Shown piece after piece: positions 43,641 to 55,269 of a DNA stretch of 64,000 nucleotides. The position numbers were made by a program, and so were the translations under genes. This DNA is from Maniola hyperantus (taxonomy: Eukaryota > Arthropoda > Insecta > Lepidoptera > Nymphalidae). Numbering within the stretch: the stretch's first letter is position 1; every line of letters begins with the position of its first letter. Under the pieces are notes generated by a model that saw only the letters and a program-made list of their open reading frames with translations, did no database searches and was not told where the DNA came from. The DNA lies in the NCBI RefSeq assembly GCF_902806685.2, contig NC_048542.1, positions 11,392,533 to 11,456,532 on the forward strand. The letters run 5' to 3'.

Positions 43641-44081
43641 ACTAGCGTAGATTAGCTATTTTTGTGTACCTACTTACCATCCATGTGATCATTTTTAATA
43701 ACTAAATATAACTTTTTTTGTATACAAAAATGAAAGTGTAATGAAGAATTATTTATTAGTAACGAACAGAAAAATGAAGAATTAAACACCGAATTTTTCC
43801 TTTAGTAACTAGCTGTTTGTATTTGACTGATTATTATTCATAACAAAAGTATAATTAGTGTCACTTTATGTTGCCTTTCTAATTTAACAAGATAAGCTAC
43901 CATTTCTTGGTCTATTTCCGCCCCCAGTGCCTTGCCTCGCCTTAGCTGTTTACAGAGCTGTAATTAAGTAAAGCGTAGTGAAAATGCGACTGCGGTTAAC
44001 GTCCGTTATTACTTAGTACAAGTGTACCACTTTACAACTTTGTAATAAGTAGGTAACTACGTAATGCGATAAAGTTAAAAA
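43641..44081. other. Intergenic, nothing recognised
   Basis: AT-rich; no supported feature. Confidence 0.5.
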
Positions 44082-44395
44082 AAACCGGCCAAGTGATAAG
44101 TCTGACTCACGCACCGAGGGTTCCGTACTAGGGTATTTTTTTCGACATTTTACACGATAAATCAGAAACTATTAAAAACTGTTTTAGAATAAACAGGTAA
44201 GTAGGTAAAGCCCTTTCATATTATGATACCCCACTTGGTATCATACTTTGAAAATTGAAAATACTAATTATTTGTTCATTAACACATTTTAATTTTTTGT
44301 GTGTGATGTAACCACAAATCCATGGTTTTCAGATTTATTCCTTTACGTGAGCTATAAAACTTAACTACCTGCCAAATTTCATGATTCTAGATACA
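44082..44395 (-). mobile_element. GGTTCCG-type repeat, truncated
   Basis: Starts AAAAACCGGCCAAGTGATAA, GCACCGAGGGTTCCGTACTA, and stops near CTGCCAAATTTCATGATTCT before the (GACA)n part. Confidence 0.65.
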
Positions 44396-44916
44396 TAGTT
44401 TCTATCGTGGTTGTATGTTTTGTTGATAATGTTTTATCAGTAGCTAGAAAAAAACTACCTTAAAAAGAATACTATACCTACTCAGATTTCAATTGCCATA
44501 TTTTCAACGCTAGAATCGCACATTGATACGACCTAAATCTTTTGAACACTTACTTTTTCGCCGTTAAGGTAATAGCGGGTAATTTATCGCGGGAAGGTTA
44601 CCGGAAAACAAGCACGTCGAATTACTAGAGCTGGCATGTGTGGACTTCATTAGGGGTTGTAGAGATTCTGTAAGAGGTGTAGATTAGATACCACTTTTAT
44701 AAGTTACGCCGATGATGTGCCTGCGCAGAAATCTTATTTTTGAATAGCACGAAATCATCTCATAAAAGTGGTAGTACTTTGAAGTTAAGTAAATAAAAAT
44801 GTATTCGCATTCTTTATTATAATACGTGTACCATTTATTATGTATAGTGACTCTAACACATTATTATCAAATTATGCGGGCAGATTATTGTTTTAAGTTG
44901 ATAATATAAGCTAAAT

Positions 44917-44930
44917 CACAGACACACACC

Positions 44931-44961
<31 letters not shown>
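44917..44961 (+). repeat. (CA)n microsatellite
   Basis: An interrupted ACACAC run of about 45 bases. Confidence 0.9.
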
Positions 44962-44962
<1 letters not shown>

Positions 44963-45176
44963 TGGTGATGGTGATGAAGATAGAAACAGAAAAGTTTTTT
45001 ATGCATAAATAAAGTTAACAAAGTATTCTTGAATGCGCCAGTATGTGCCTATGTACTTACCTTTGAATGCCCTTCCTACCGAACCAGTTAGAAGAAGTAC
45101 CTACTCATATTATCAGAATGGTTTATAGATTTAAGGACCCATGAATAATTTTGAAATTGATTTTTTTTAAAGATTA

Positions 45177-45257
45177 TTAGACAGACAGACAGACAGACAT
45201 CAAAGTGATCCTATAAGGGTTCCGTTTTTCCTTTTGAGGTACGGTAACCCTAAAAAA
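45177..45257 (-). mobile_element. GGTTCCG-type repeat, 5' end only
   Basis: (GACA)n then CAAAGTGATCCTATAAGGGT, CCGTTTTTCCTTTTGAGGTA. The rest is missing. 44396..44916 and 45258..45565 hold nothing recognised. Confidence 0.6.
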
Positions 45258-45565
45258 CATGACCGCCGAACAAAATTTTTAAGAAAAAGGTATGTTTAAG
45301 TCACTTCTAGACTTCGCTTATCAATAATATCGATAAGAATGAGACCCCGGTGTGTAAGTTAAATCTGCGTTAAGTCTACAGTCGTATATAACTGGGGTAG
45401 CGGGCAGAGCGGGAAATTTATGTGGAGGTCGTTGTAAGTGTCTACGCCTTAATATCTCGTTTCGTTGGGGCCTTTGAAGGCCTGAAGAAAATACCAGAAT
45501 AAAATGTGGCATGATAAAAACTATACTTTGCGTCATCAAAGAAAAAACTAAATATTTATTTTATA

Positions 45566-45782
45566 ACTAGCTGATGCCCGCGACTTCGTCCGCGTGGATT
45601 TAAGTTTTTAAAAATCCCGTGGGAACTCTTTGATTTTCCGGGATAAAAAGCCTATGTCCTTCCCCGGGATGCAAGCTATCTCTGTACCAAATTTCGTCAA
45701 AATCGGTTGAACGGATGGGCCGTGAAAGGCTAGCAGACAGACAGACAGACAGACACACTTTCGCATTTATAATATTATGGAT
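45566..45782 (-). mobile_element. Complete Helitron-like element, second family (reference copy)
   Basis: Starts ACTAGCTGATGCCCGCGACT, contains GGGATGCAAGCTATCTCTGT, CGGTTGAACGGATGGGCCGT, (CAGA)n and ends TTTCGCATTTATAATATTAT. Hairpin CGCGGACGAAGTCGCG on the minus strand. It is the best-preserved copy of this family in the window. Confidence 0.8.
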
Positions 45783-45849
45783 TTTTATAGTGTTTTACAT
45801 ACACTTCAAGGAAATATCTAAATAATTTTATAAACATATCAAACATTGC

Positions 45850-46025
45850 GGACTGACAGGAATCGAACCCGCGTCTTCTGGGATCGCGCCTGACGCTCTT
45901 ACCACTAAGCTACAGCTCGCTTGCTGCCAGTGACGAAATTTGTTATATGTATGTTCACTGAGCACTGAAGCGACTGTTTATGCCATCTAGTTCTATGTAG
46001 TAACGACACTACAGGTATCGAAACT
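45850..46025 (-). mobile_element. tRNA-derived SINE, second type
   Basis: Head on the minus strand: GCTGTAGCTTAGTGGTAAGA with B-box GCGGGTTCGATTCCTGTCAG. The adjoining text CTCGCTTGCTGCCAGTGACG is shared with 15866..15975. The acceptor stem does not pair, so it is not called as a tRNA gene. Confidence 0.55.
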
Positions 46026-46134
46026 ACTTTCAAAGGCCCATATTACAAAGCAGCTCTTTGAACGAGAAATGACATATTTGCTTTTTACTATGTTTTATAA
46101 TTTTTACAGTATTTTACATACACAAATTTCTAAA

Positions 46135-46301
46135 TAATTTTAAATACATATGAAAGGTATCATATGAAAAGGGCTTTACCTGTATATTCTAAAACATATT
46201 TTTATTTATTTTTATGCAAAACAGTTTTGATTATTCGTGCAAAAAAAATACCCGAGTGTAGAACCCTCGGTGAGCGAGTCTGACTCCCACTTGGCCGGTT
46301 T
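46135..46301 (+). mobile_element. GGTTCCG-type repeat, 3' half
   Basis: GGTATCATATGAAAAGGGCT through TCGGTGAGCGAGTCTGACTC and CCCACTTGGCCGGTTTTTC. 46302..46638 has nothing recognised. Confidence 0.6.
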
Positions 46302-46638
46302 TTCAATCTTATCCTATAGGTATCAAACAACTTGACCTCACTTTTGTGAACATAAACGGGTAATATAAAGGTACTTATAATACCTGCGTATTGCTTATGG
46401 CCGACATTTCGGAGGTAATTTTGAAGGATAACGACTCATAAGCGATGCTTCTGGGTGCCTGATTAGGACTACATGCACATATATGGGGACCTGTGAAATA
46501 ATAATTAAAACACTCGTTGCGTGGGGGTAAATAGAAACGGAGAAAGAGTTTGGACCTGCTGGACGGACGGAATTTTCATGGGATGATGATGGCAGTTCCC
46601 AGATCATTCTTTATACGACATCAGTACCCATATTATAA

Positions 46639-46862
46639 ACTAGCTGGTGTCCGCGACTTCGTTCAACTGGAATTAGGTTTTTTTTAAAATCCCGTGGGAA
46701 CTCTTTGATTTTCCTGGATAAAATGTCACTATATGTCACTCTCCAGGTCTTTATCTATACCCATGCAAAAACTCACGTCAATCCGTTTCACCGTTGCGAC
46801 GTGATTGAAAGACAAACCAACAAACCAACAAACAAACACACTTACGCAATTATAATAAGGGT
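46639..46862 (-). mobile_element. Helitron-like element, second family
   Basis: Starts ACTAGCTGGTGTCCGCGACT; its 5' half is of the CCAACAAACCAACAAAC type, as at 19613..19834, rather than the (CAGA)n type. 46863..47190 is unassigned. Confidence 0.7.
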
Positions 46863-47190
46863 TTTTGATTATAATAAGGGTACTGATAAAACATCTGACC
46901 GCTAGAGGTCAACGAACGTTGCTTAAGTAGGCCACTCGGAGTCAATGCTGCGTCGAGGCGGGGCGTTGACCTGAGTTTTGTGCGCTATAGATAGGTACAT
47001 TGCTGGTTTGAAAGATACTAAATCACTAAAACTACAAAATGAGGCAAATGATTATCGTTATTGGATTGTGTTTAGGTAGTATAACATTTATTACGCTAAG
47101 TTTTTGCTAGCGTTCTGGTTAAAACCTGTATTATTCACGTGATATTTTTTTTATTTATTTAAATATTTATTATTCCGTAGGTACTTTTCA

Positions 47191-47350
47191 TACTAATATT
47201 ATAAATGCGAAAGTGTGTCTGCCTGTCTGCTAGCTTTTCACGGCCTAACAGTTTAATCGATTTTGATGAAAGGTAGGTACAGAGTTAGCTCACATCCCGG
47301 AGACGGACAAAGGGTACTTTTTATCCCGGAAAATCAACGAGTTCGCACTA
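47191..47350 (+). mobile_element. 3'-truncated Helitron-like element, second family
   Basis: ACTAATATTATAAATGCGAA, GCTAGCTTTTCACGGCCTAA and TTTTTATCCCGGAAAATCAA; the hairpin end is missing. Confidence 0.65.
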
Positions 47351-47382
47351 GATTCTTGAAGTCCCATTCGTTTTACCGATCT

Positions 47383-47673
47383 GTACCCGTAGTACAAGAT
47401 TTTACGTCTCACCAAACGAAACCAAATTCGAGAGTCGAAATACTTCCGCGTTACAGTAAAATGGATCTTAAATGCCTTGTTTTAAAGCTCAAGTTTGTCT
47501 ACACTTCTACAGCCAGCGCTCCAAGCGGAAACATTGCGAAATTAAAATCAGTGGCATTGAATATTTGACTTCAATTCAAGGCTGTTTAGGTCCATTTTAC
47601 TGTAACGCGGAAGTATTTCGACTCTCGAATTTGGTTTGGTTTGGTGAGACGTAAAATCTTGTACTACGGGTAC
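47383..47673. mobile_element. 291-bp MITE with ~83-bp inverted repeats
   Basis: Ends GTACCCGTAGTACAAGATTT and AAATCTTGTACTACGGGTAC. The arms are nearly identical over about 83 bases, through CCAAATTCGAGAGTCGAAAT and TTCCGCGTTACAGTAAAATG. The same peptide-like text reads on both strands because of the palindrome. It lies between two incomplete Helitron-like pieces. Confidence 0.85.
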
Positions 47674-47797
47674 TGTATGAAATTTGGTGCAGGTAGCTAG
47701 CGTCCCGGACATTGACATAGGTAACTTTTTATACCGGAACAACAAAGGATTTAAGTAAAAAAAATCCACGCAGACGAAGTCGCGGGTATCATCTAGT
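47674..47797 (+). mobile_element. 5'-truncated Helitron-like element, second family
   Basis: ATGAAATTTGGTGCAGGTAG, TAACTTTTTATACCGGAAC and the end CACGCAGACGAAGTCGCGGG, TATCATCTAGT. Confidence 0.65.
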
Positions 47798-48259
47798 ATA
47801 GAATGAATAGAAAATTATTATAAACGAATTAGTAGAGAATAATAAAGTAACCTATTCATTGTTGTGTGAACATACACAATATTAAGGGATGGGATTATTC
47901 AAAAACGGTCTAACCATATTGCTCCCTTGCGGTCACGATGTTAATGATACCCCCCATAATTACAGTTCCTGATTATTATTGCGTGCTTTATTGTCACACA
48001 GATGAAAGGGGTCGACAGGCTTAATGACCAAGTTGTCAAAATTCTTGCTTACCTTGTGACCTTTAAACTCATGGTACGAGACCAGGTGGTCAATTTTGTA
48101 GAGGTGCTTGGTAAGAAAGTCTGTAAGGTGGTTTTGCTACAAATCCTGAGAATGGCAAACTGTAGATGTATCGCTTTATTTGTCAGTTAGACTGTAGTAG
48201 ATTGCCAATTTTTCAAACTTCAGGTAGGTAGAACGTATATCGGGTAAACTCAATCAAAA
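47798..48259. other. Intergenic, nothing recognised
   Basis: A 62-codon plus frame at 48002..48190 has no family resemblance. Confidence 0.45.
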
Positions 48260-48289
48260 TAAAAAGTTTATTTTACGTAGATCTACTTC

Positions 48290-48383
48290 ACAGGTTTGTA
48301 TCGTCCAAAATGTCGAAAAAATACGACTTCAGTACGGAACCCTCGGTGTGCCGGTCTGACTCGCACTTGGGCAGGTTTTTTTA
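48290..48383 (+). mobile_element. GGTTCCG-type repeat, 3' end
   Basis: AAAATGTCGAAAAAATACGA through CCCTCGGTGTGCCGGTCTGA and CGCACTTGGGCAGGTTTTTT. Confidence 0.55.
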
Positions 48384-49189
48384 GAAAAGAATAAAATAGT
48401 GCTTTTGAATCGTCAAAAATAATTACCACTGGTTCGGAATGCCGTTGCTACCCAGAAGAACCAGCAAGGAACTCACTTTTCGAACTTTAGTGGAACACAA
48501 CTTTGTACCACTTTTTATTATTATTTCAGTAAGATCTGTATGATCTAAAATACATTAGGTATTTTTACTTTTCAACTTTTTTATGAAGCACCTCCCCAAA
48601 TCTTCACATCAGCTCTTCAGCTATCGGAGGTAGTTTTGTCTAATTCTGCAGTAATTTGAGACGCTGAGTTTGAGGTTTCTCCCCGAACTATATTTTATTT
48701 AAAGCCTTAGCACCGGTCCAGGGGCTGGAATGAAATCGGAGATGTTTACGTTTAATTTCCTCCCTTGGACGGATATTGTACCTACTGTAGATAAAATTTT
48801 GTATTTATACACTTTCCAAGTTTATCTAGGTAGATATTATCCTTGTGAAAATTCGTTTTCAAACAAAAAATCTCGGGAGAGAACGAGTGAAATTCGCTCA
48901 CCCAGGTACTACAATTGTTACATACACGTATGTATTGTGTCTATATACACGCATGTGTACTGGTGATGTCCAAGTTGTTAGTGTATAGTTAAGTACCTAC
49001 TTCGGAGTGTGACCCGTACAACGGGCGGCCCCTTAGGAACGAACCGCGCTGGCTTGGTTTATGAGTATGATTATACAAAATGTGGCTTACATAAAACCAA
49101 TAGACAGGCATCTTTGTTAAGATATCGCTAACCAAAAACATAGGGTACCTAACTGCGGGCGAAAAGTGAATAGGCATTTAGAGAATGTC
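48384..49189. other. Intergenic, nothing recognised
   Basis: AT-rich; no supported feature. Confidence 0.5.
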
Positions 49190-49290
49190 ATCATAATCAT
49201 CTCAATCCAAACCGACCTACTAATGAGTACGGGTCTCTTCTTAGAATGAGAAGGGCCATAGTCTACTACGCTGGCCAAGTGCAGATAACG
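49190..49290 (-). mobile_element. SINE tail
   Basis: ATCATAATCATCTCAATCC then GAGTACGGGTCTCTTCTTAG and CTACTACGCTGGCCAAGTGC match the 14021..14330 family. Confidence 0.6.
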
Positions 49291-49435
49291 TCTGAACTAT
49301 TTACATAACTACTTACAAATTATTTCTAGATTGTACTTATTTAGTACTATTATATTATTCTGTGATTGTATCTAATAATTTAGATAAATCTATGGCCCAA
49401 AGACAAAATATAATATTACTCGAATCTGAGAATGA

Positions 49436-49612
49436 CAACACTCACACAGGCAATTGGGGTATGAGGCGGGGGGGGGACACGACGACGCCCCGCACACCCG
49501 GATGTCACCACCACCACCACGGATATCCGGCACCAGGTTAGCGAGGGGGCTGTGTGGGTGTGCGGGACGTCCCTACCCCGATGGCCATCTCGAGCGGTCG
49601 CGTACTATACTC
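49436..49612. mobile_element. M1 MITE copy
   Basis: GGCAATTGGGGTATGAGGCG, CGCCCCGCACACCCGG, then CCCCGATGGCCATCTCGAGC and GGTCGCGTACTATAC. GC-rich, palindromic, with a short (CAC)n inside. Confidence 0.6.
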
Positions 49613-50214
49613 AAAAATGTAGCACAAAAATGTACTTAGGTACTTTAAAAATTGACGATTCATGTTATTATCATCGTCACTGGTTTTAGACGTATCTCGA
49701 TCTCTATCTGTCTGGAGATTTATCCTAAAAATTACAACATCTCAAAGCTGTAAACTTTAATAAAGTTTTTACGCAAGGGTTGAACTCGGGATGAACCTGT
49801 AGTTTAGAGGTCAGTACCTACAGATGCCGCAAGGGAATTCAACTGATTAGTAGCGGGTAAACTTGATGAAGACAAAAGGCCTAATATCTAGTTCAACCAA
49901 TTATTAAATAGGTACAGAATCTATTCAGAGTTTACTGGGATGCTGTACAATACCTACCTATCATGTACATATCGATCCATTTAATTTACTTACTCGATTA
50001 ATCTGTACCGATATCCACCGACTTACGCTTCGATGGATTAGTCTTGGCAATTCATGCGTGTTACACCAATTAGAATTATTAATAGTTACGTCCAATACGT
50101 GCCTACCTTAAGGGAAATTTAATTAATATTATACTGTTGAGATGAGCTGATTTGGAATCACCAGTTTTACATCAAAATAAATTGGTTTTGGAGATTGTTC
50201 ATGTAGACGGAATA
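49613..50214. other. Intergenic, nothing recognised
   Basis: AT-rich; no supported feature. Confidence 0.5.
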
Positions 50215-50338
50215 AACTGCGCGCTTTCTCGATGTATTTGTGCAGATTTCGTCAAAATCGGTTGAACGGATGGGCCGTGAAAGGTTAGCAGACAGACAGA
50301 CAGAAAGACACACTTTCTCATTTATAATATTAGTATGG
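50215..50338 (-). mobile_element. Helitron-like element, 5' half, second family
   Basis: TTTCGTCAAAATCGGTTGAA, CGGATGGGCCGTGAAAGGTT, (CAGA)n and CATTTATAATATTAGTATGG. The hairpin half is absent. Confidence 0.65.
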
Positions 50339-51094
50339 AAGCATGGATTTAGATTTTCCCCCAAGTGAAGATCCAATAAAGAAAATATTAAACTTTCCCG
50401 TTGAAGTTGACATTTGACTGGATAATTTAAGTTATTCTGAATTAATTTGCGTGAGAGGAGGTCAGAAATCGAGCATGAAACTCTTAAAGTTTTTTAATAA
50501 AAGCCTGAGAGGACAGGTGGTGACTGCGGTTGATTTATAGACTTTTGCAATTCACTGGAGTCCGGAACGCTTTCGTGTTGAGTGTTGCGAATATTTAAAT
50601 GTTTTAACGCATATTATAAAGAAATAAGGTCGATATTTTCATTTATTAATTAAAAGCCTATTTACCTATTATTATAAGAGTGTAACATTGATTTTTAGAA
50701 AAGGCTAGTTTCATCTTAGTAGTAAGTAGAATCTAAATTCCGACATGGGGTTATACAGCTACATTCAAAATATTATTTACTATAATATTTGATCGTATTT
50801 TCGTTCCTTATTTTATACCTACCTGACTGCATAAACTTGCATATCCCAATCATTATTACGAATAGAGTAGCAAAATACATGCGACAGTGTTCAGCAAAAC
50901 AACGAACTTTTAACATAAACGGAGAGACAATTTGTCTGTTTTGCTCGGTTTTGCTTCATTCGAAAACTTTTACGTTTTAAGTTTGGAGCGTCTTCGCGAG
51001 CTTTTCAATTGTTTCTACTACGCAAGAATAAAGCACAATGTTTTATAAAAAAATGTTCGTAAGTTTTTTTTAAATGGGTGCCATGAAAATTGAA
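50339..51094. other. Intergenic, nothing recognised
   Basis: AT-rich; no supported feature. Confidence 0.5.
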
Positions 51095-51180
51095 AAAAAT
51101 TAAAAAGCCTTATTTCTTATACGATAATACGATGGTGCGGATCCTTCGTGTGCAAGTCCGACTCGCACTTGACTGGTTTG
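51095..51180 (+). mobile_element. GGTTCCG-type repeat, 3' end of variant subfamily
   Basis: ACGATGGTGCGGATCCTTCG, TCCGACTCGCACTTGACTGG. 51181..51819 holds nothing recognised. Confidence 0.5.
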
Positions 51181-51819
51181 GATTTGTACAGGATCATTAG
51201 TGTGTCAACCTTTTGCTTGTTCACACTAACTAAAATCATAAGATTTGTAATATTATTTATAAATATTAGATCGTCTTGTTCTAATCTAATTCTCCTATTT
51301 TTCGTGCTTCTTCAATTGTTTTATTTAAGGATCTAAATCATAAGACATATCCTCGTAATATATTATACTCTTTTCGTTTAATAAGCTAGGATTTCTATCC
51401 ATAAGCTTAATGGATCTGCAGATTTCAATATATACTTAATCAGACTAAGTAGGTAGGTATATTACATATTACACTCCCGCTGCATCGTGATTAGATCGTG
51501 AATCGGTTATCTAGTGCATCTGATGTCATAAGCTATCCGTTGATCCTAATTAGATTTAATTTAATTTAAAACATTTTTATTGCTTAGTAAGTACCTACTA
51601 TGACAAAGAGTAAAAAATACAAAACTTGCTTAAAAACAAAGGGCGACCTTATCACTACCCGTGATCTAAAGTAGAAACTAAAATTATTATTTATAGTGAA
51701 AAGTTCGTACTTTTTCAATTGAAGTCCATTCGGAATAACAAAAGGATGTCGGAAATTAGAGCGGCTCATTTGAATTTCATGTCTGAGTTGCATCGCACGT
51801 TTATTTGCAGACCTATGCC

Positions 51820-51910
51820 TATGCTAAGTAAGGTTGCGGGGAGTCTCCCCACCTCATACCCCAATTGCCATCTCGACTGCCTGCGACTTGCCTGTTGCGG
51901 ACTACAGTTA
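51820..51910. mobile_element. M1 MITE, one arm
   Basis: CTCATACCCCAATTGCCATC, TCGACTGCCTGCGACTTGCC and GCGGACTACAG match one arm. 51911..52398 holds nothing recognised. Confidence 0.45.
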
Positions 51911-52398
51911 TGATTTACATCAACATTTACAATCTGCTTCATCTTTACCTGTGATTGATAAATGGTGAGTATAGGAGAAAATTTCAAGTTTCAGTGACGA
52001 AAATGTTTTGCGCGATTTATTTAGAATATAGACAACTTGCTTAAACGCCGGTATAAAGAGAATTTAGATAAGATATACCACGGACGACGAAGGAAATGTT
52101 AATGCAACAAACAAAGATGCTGGCTAAAATTCTTAATGAAGTACCAATGTATCTAACTTCTGGGCATTTATTCCTTCAAGTTGAAGAAAGAATTTTAATT
52201 TAGTTAGGAGTTCTTACATAAGTTAACCGCAGAAACTTTTCTTCTTAGAATTCTTTTCTCCCGCACCTCGTTAAGTAAAGAGGCCAATTTTATTACGTTA
52301 TATGAATACACACCTATTTTATTTTTGTCTTTGCATATATTACTATCTCTACGCAGCTGTTTTCTTTAGGTTTAGGCCTTTCGTATTTCTTTTTACGT

Positions 52399-52831
52399 AA
52401 AAAACCGCCCAAGTCGAGTCAGGCTCGCCCAACGAGGGTTCCGTACTACAGTCGTATTTTATCGACATTTTGCACGATAAATCAAATACTATTATGCATA
52501 AAAATAAATAAAAATCTGTTTTAGAATGCACAGGTAAAGGCCTTTCATATAATACCCTAGGTACTTGATATAGTTATCTTACTTCGAAAATTGAAAATAC
52601 TAATTATTAATTCATGACCACAATTTAATTTTTTTCGTGTGATGTAACCAGAAATTTAATGTTTTCAGATTTTCCCCTAATGTTTGCTATAAGACCTACC
52701 TACCTGCCAAATTTGACATGATTTTAGGTCAACGGTAAGTACCCTGTAAGTTTTTTGACAGACAGACTGACAGATAACAAAGTGATGTTATAAGGATTCC
52801 GCTTTTCTTTTTGATGTATGGAACCCTAAAA
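52399..52831 (-). mobile_element. Full-length GGTTCCG-type repeat
   Basis: AAAAACCGCCCAAGTCGAGT through CGACATTTTGCACGATAAAT, (GACA)n and GATGTATGGAACCCTAAAAA. Complement of the 17636..18051 type. Confidence 0.65.
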
Positions 52832-52992
52832 AACAAAGATTCTGACGAATGGAGAACCTCCTCCTTTTTTGAAGTCTGTTAAATAGGTATGTACCTACTT
52901 ACCACCACTTTGTTCACAGTTTCAAACGAACCGCTAAGATGTAGAATGTCCTTCCGGAGCGGGCGTCCGTGTTTCCTGCCACGTATAGTACC

Positions 52993-53166
52993 TACGCGGC
53001 CGAAAGTAATGTACATCGACCTTTAGAAGGAGATAGCAAAGTAGAGAACTGTCTCTGCCGTGGAGACCGACAAAACGTCATATTATAGGCATGAGTGACA
53101 GAGACAACGCTCTACAAAGCCGAAATGTCATTCTGAAGGCCGATGTACATTACTTTCGGCCGCGTA
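52993..53166. mobile_element. MITE, family M3, second copy
   Basis: Perfect ends TACGCGGCCGAAAGTAATGT and ACATTACTTTCGGCCGCGTA. Both flanks read TACC, a possible 4-base target duplication. The interior is shared with 30442..30623. Confidence 0.8.
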
Positions 53167-53762
53167 TACCTTTTAATGCAAGAGTGAATGCTATAGGCAC
53201 TTTGTAAATAACTTAGACTTCATCATTGCTTTTTGCCAGGCATGATTGTCGTCAAGCGAAAGTTTATCATTAATAACCGTTTTACATTTTTTCATGGATA
53301 TAGGTAACTGAGAGGGACCCTTTGTTTCTAAATATATTATCTGAACATCGGTTATTATAAGTAGTTATTTTGCTATTTTATTTGCTCAGACATATAGATT
53401 AAATAATCAGTGTGTGTGTGCGCGCGTGTGTATGTGGCTTTGTCCAGTTACCCAGTATAACCAGTAACCACGATAAGCTTCCGTCTCTCTTCACTACCTA
53501 CACTCGTATTCTATTTCAGGGATCTTATTTTGCAATGGAACTGTCAAAAGTGCATCTAAATTCAGAACAAGGACAATAAAGCAGATCCGAGTAAATTAGA
53601 CTTGGAAGGACTTTGTCGCGTCAAAGTCCGTATAGAAGATATAAAAGTTTGGTGTGGTGCTTTGACCTAGTTTAGTTTGAATTATTTATTTATACTGTCA
53701 GTAATTTAGATAATACATTAATTCATTTCAGTAATTTAGATAATCCATTAATTTTATTTCAA
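53167..53762. other. Intergenic with short (TG)n
   Basis: (TG)n/(CG)n at about 53411..53433. 53545..53670 resembles 54400..54510 (GTCGCGTCAAAG, GAAGATA(T)AAAAG), a diverged repeat on both sides of the next MITE. Confidence 0.45.
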
Positions 53763-54145
53763 TAGCCGCGTACCCACCTAGCACACAGGCTCGCGCGGCA
53801 GCCTCGCGATCCAAATGCCTCGACTGGTGTGGACGTGCCTCGGGCTGCCTTGGACGCGCGTTTGTTCGGCTGAGCACGGATCGGCCCCGAGCCATCTGTT
53901 GTCGGTAAACTTGACGCGCTCAAAGGTGCCTCAGTGAGCGCTGTGTGACAGGTGGGAACGGTTATGTTTTGGCTCGCGCGCAAAGCTACTTCAAGTTTTG
54001 TCTCAACGTGATGGCTCAGCATGCCTCGCGAGGCGGCCTCGTGTAAATTGAACAAAACTACTGAGGCTGCCTCAGGAGCCATCGCTCGCGATCTGGACAC
54101 CGAGGCTGCCGCGCGAGCCTGTGCGCTAGGTGGGTACGCGGCTAT
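53763..54145. mobile_element. 383-bp GC-rich MITE with 45-bp inverted repeats
   Basis: Ends TAGCCGCGTACCCACCTAGC and GCTAGGTGGGTACGCGGCTA; the arms match at about 45 of 46 bases, through GCGCGGCAGCCTCG. A TA is present at each end. The interior is GC- and CpG-rich (GAGGCGGCCTCG types), so the minus-strand 113-codon frame is a composition artefact. Confidence 0.8.
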
Positions 54146-54174
54146 TAGCCGATGACTGATAGGGACAAGTAACT

Positions 54175-54255
54175 ATTTTGTCCGTCTCTAGGTCGCAAGC
54201 TATTTCTGTACCAAATTTCATCAAAATAGGTTAGGTAGATGGGAAAAGATAATAG
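54175..54255 (-). mobile_element. Helitron-like fragment, second family
   Basis: CGTCTCTAGGTCGCAAGCTA, TTTCATCAAAATAGGTTAGG. Partial. 54256..54909 has no firm feature. Confidence 0.45.
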
Positions 54256-54909
54256 ACCCACTTACTGTGGATGTATAAAACTAACTATACAGGTACTTAT
54301 TCTGAAATTACATTTATACAATACAATATATTTTGAGACGAGAATCAAAGAAGGCCTGCACAGACCGTGCGACAGCAGGACTTCACACTATATTACTATA
54401 TTCAAAGTGAACCTAAATTCAAAACAAAAACGAATGTGAATAAACTTTAGCTCAGAGGCTTGGTCGCGTCAAAGCAAAGTCCGTGGAAGATAAAATATAA
54501 AAGTAAAGGACTTTAAATCGCATTAACCAGTGTTGGTGTTTCAGCTCAACATTTCACGTGACATTGGGGGAGATAAATCAGTAAATCCAGTGGACAGAGG
54601 AGCTAAGTATAATATTATGCAGTTTATTAAGGCTGTAAAGTTTGCTTCGTTAGCTTTGAAGTGGATACAACAGGAATCTGTGTTGATATCCACTCTATCT
54701 ATTAATGAAAACTTGTGTACACTTGCTTTAATAATTTTGAGATTATAGAATATTTTAGGTATAGAAAAAAAATCTGATAAGCTTTCAAAAATTAAAAAAA
54801 AAATTTAGAAGACGCTCATGATCTGTTATGTTTTAAAAAGCATCTTAATATTATGAAACTACAAGTCTTCAATTAAGTAATATAATAGAAAAAGTCAATA
54901 GGTATGTTT

Positions 54910-55100
54910 CTCTCAACTTGCAAAACCATCGTCGTCAACCGATATAATATTAATATTTATGTTCGTTGCTGGATATCTCTGCGACTCGTTTGATGTCGTT
55001 CGACCACCTAGTACATAGTAGGTCTGACAATGTTGTGCTATCCGGTGCAAGGTCGCCATTTCAGCACCTTGAGACGATCTCGGTCTATCGGTTCTTTGAA
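54910..55100 (-). pseudogene. RTE-type LINE fragment
   Basis: GTCGTCAACCGATATAATAT, CTGCGACTCGTTTGATGTCG, AAGGTCGCCATTTCAGCACC and CGGTCTATCGGTTCTTTGAA parallel 40085..40290 on the same strand. Broken frames. Confidence 0.6.
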
Positions 55101-55269
55101 CTATCTGAAACTTCAATTTTTAAAATGATTCTAATTTTAAATACAAAAATATTGTACACTAAAATTCTTTTTTAATTAGTTTTAGTAGGTATATGTAAAA
55201 ACCAAAAGACGTTTCTTTATATATGCAAATTTTCAAAAATATTTAATGAAAACTTATGAAACTATAAGC

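Noticed and set aside
45850..45920. tRNA gene on the minus strand
   Set aside because: B-box is good, but the 5' and 3' ends do not form an acceptor stem and the flank is shared with another SINE fragment.
47263..47769. Pair of similar peptides on opposite strands as a gene family
   Set aside because: Both come from the two arms of the palindromic MITE at 47383..47673.
53759..54100. 113-codon minus-strand gene
   Set aside because: Lies wholly within a GC-rich MITE; the frame follows from base composition.
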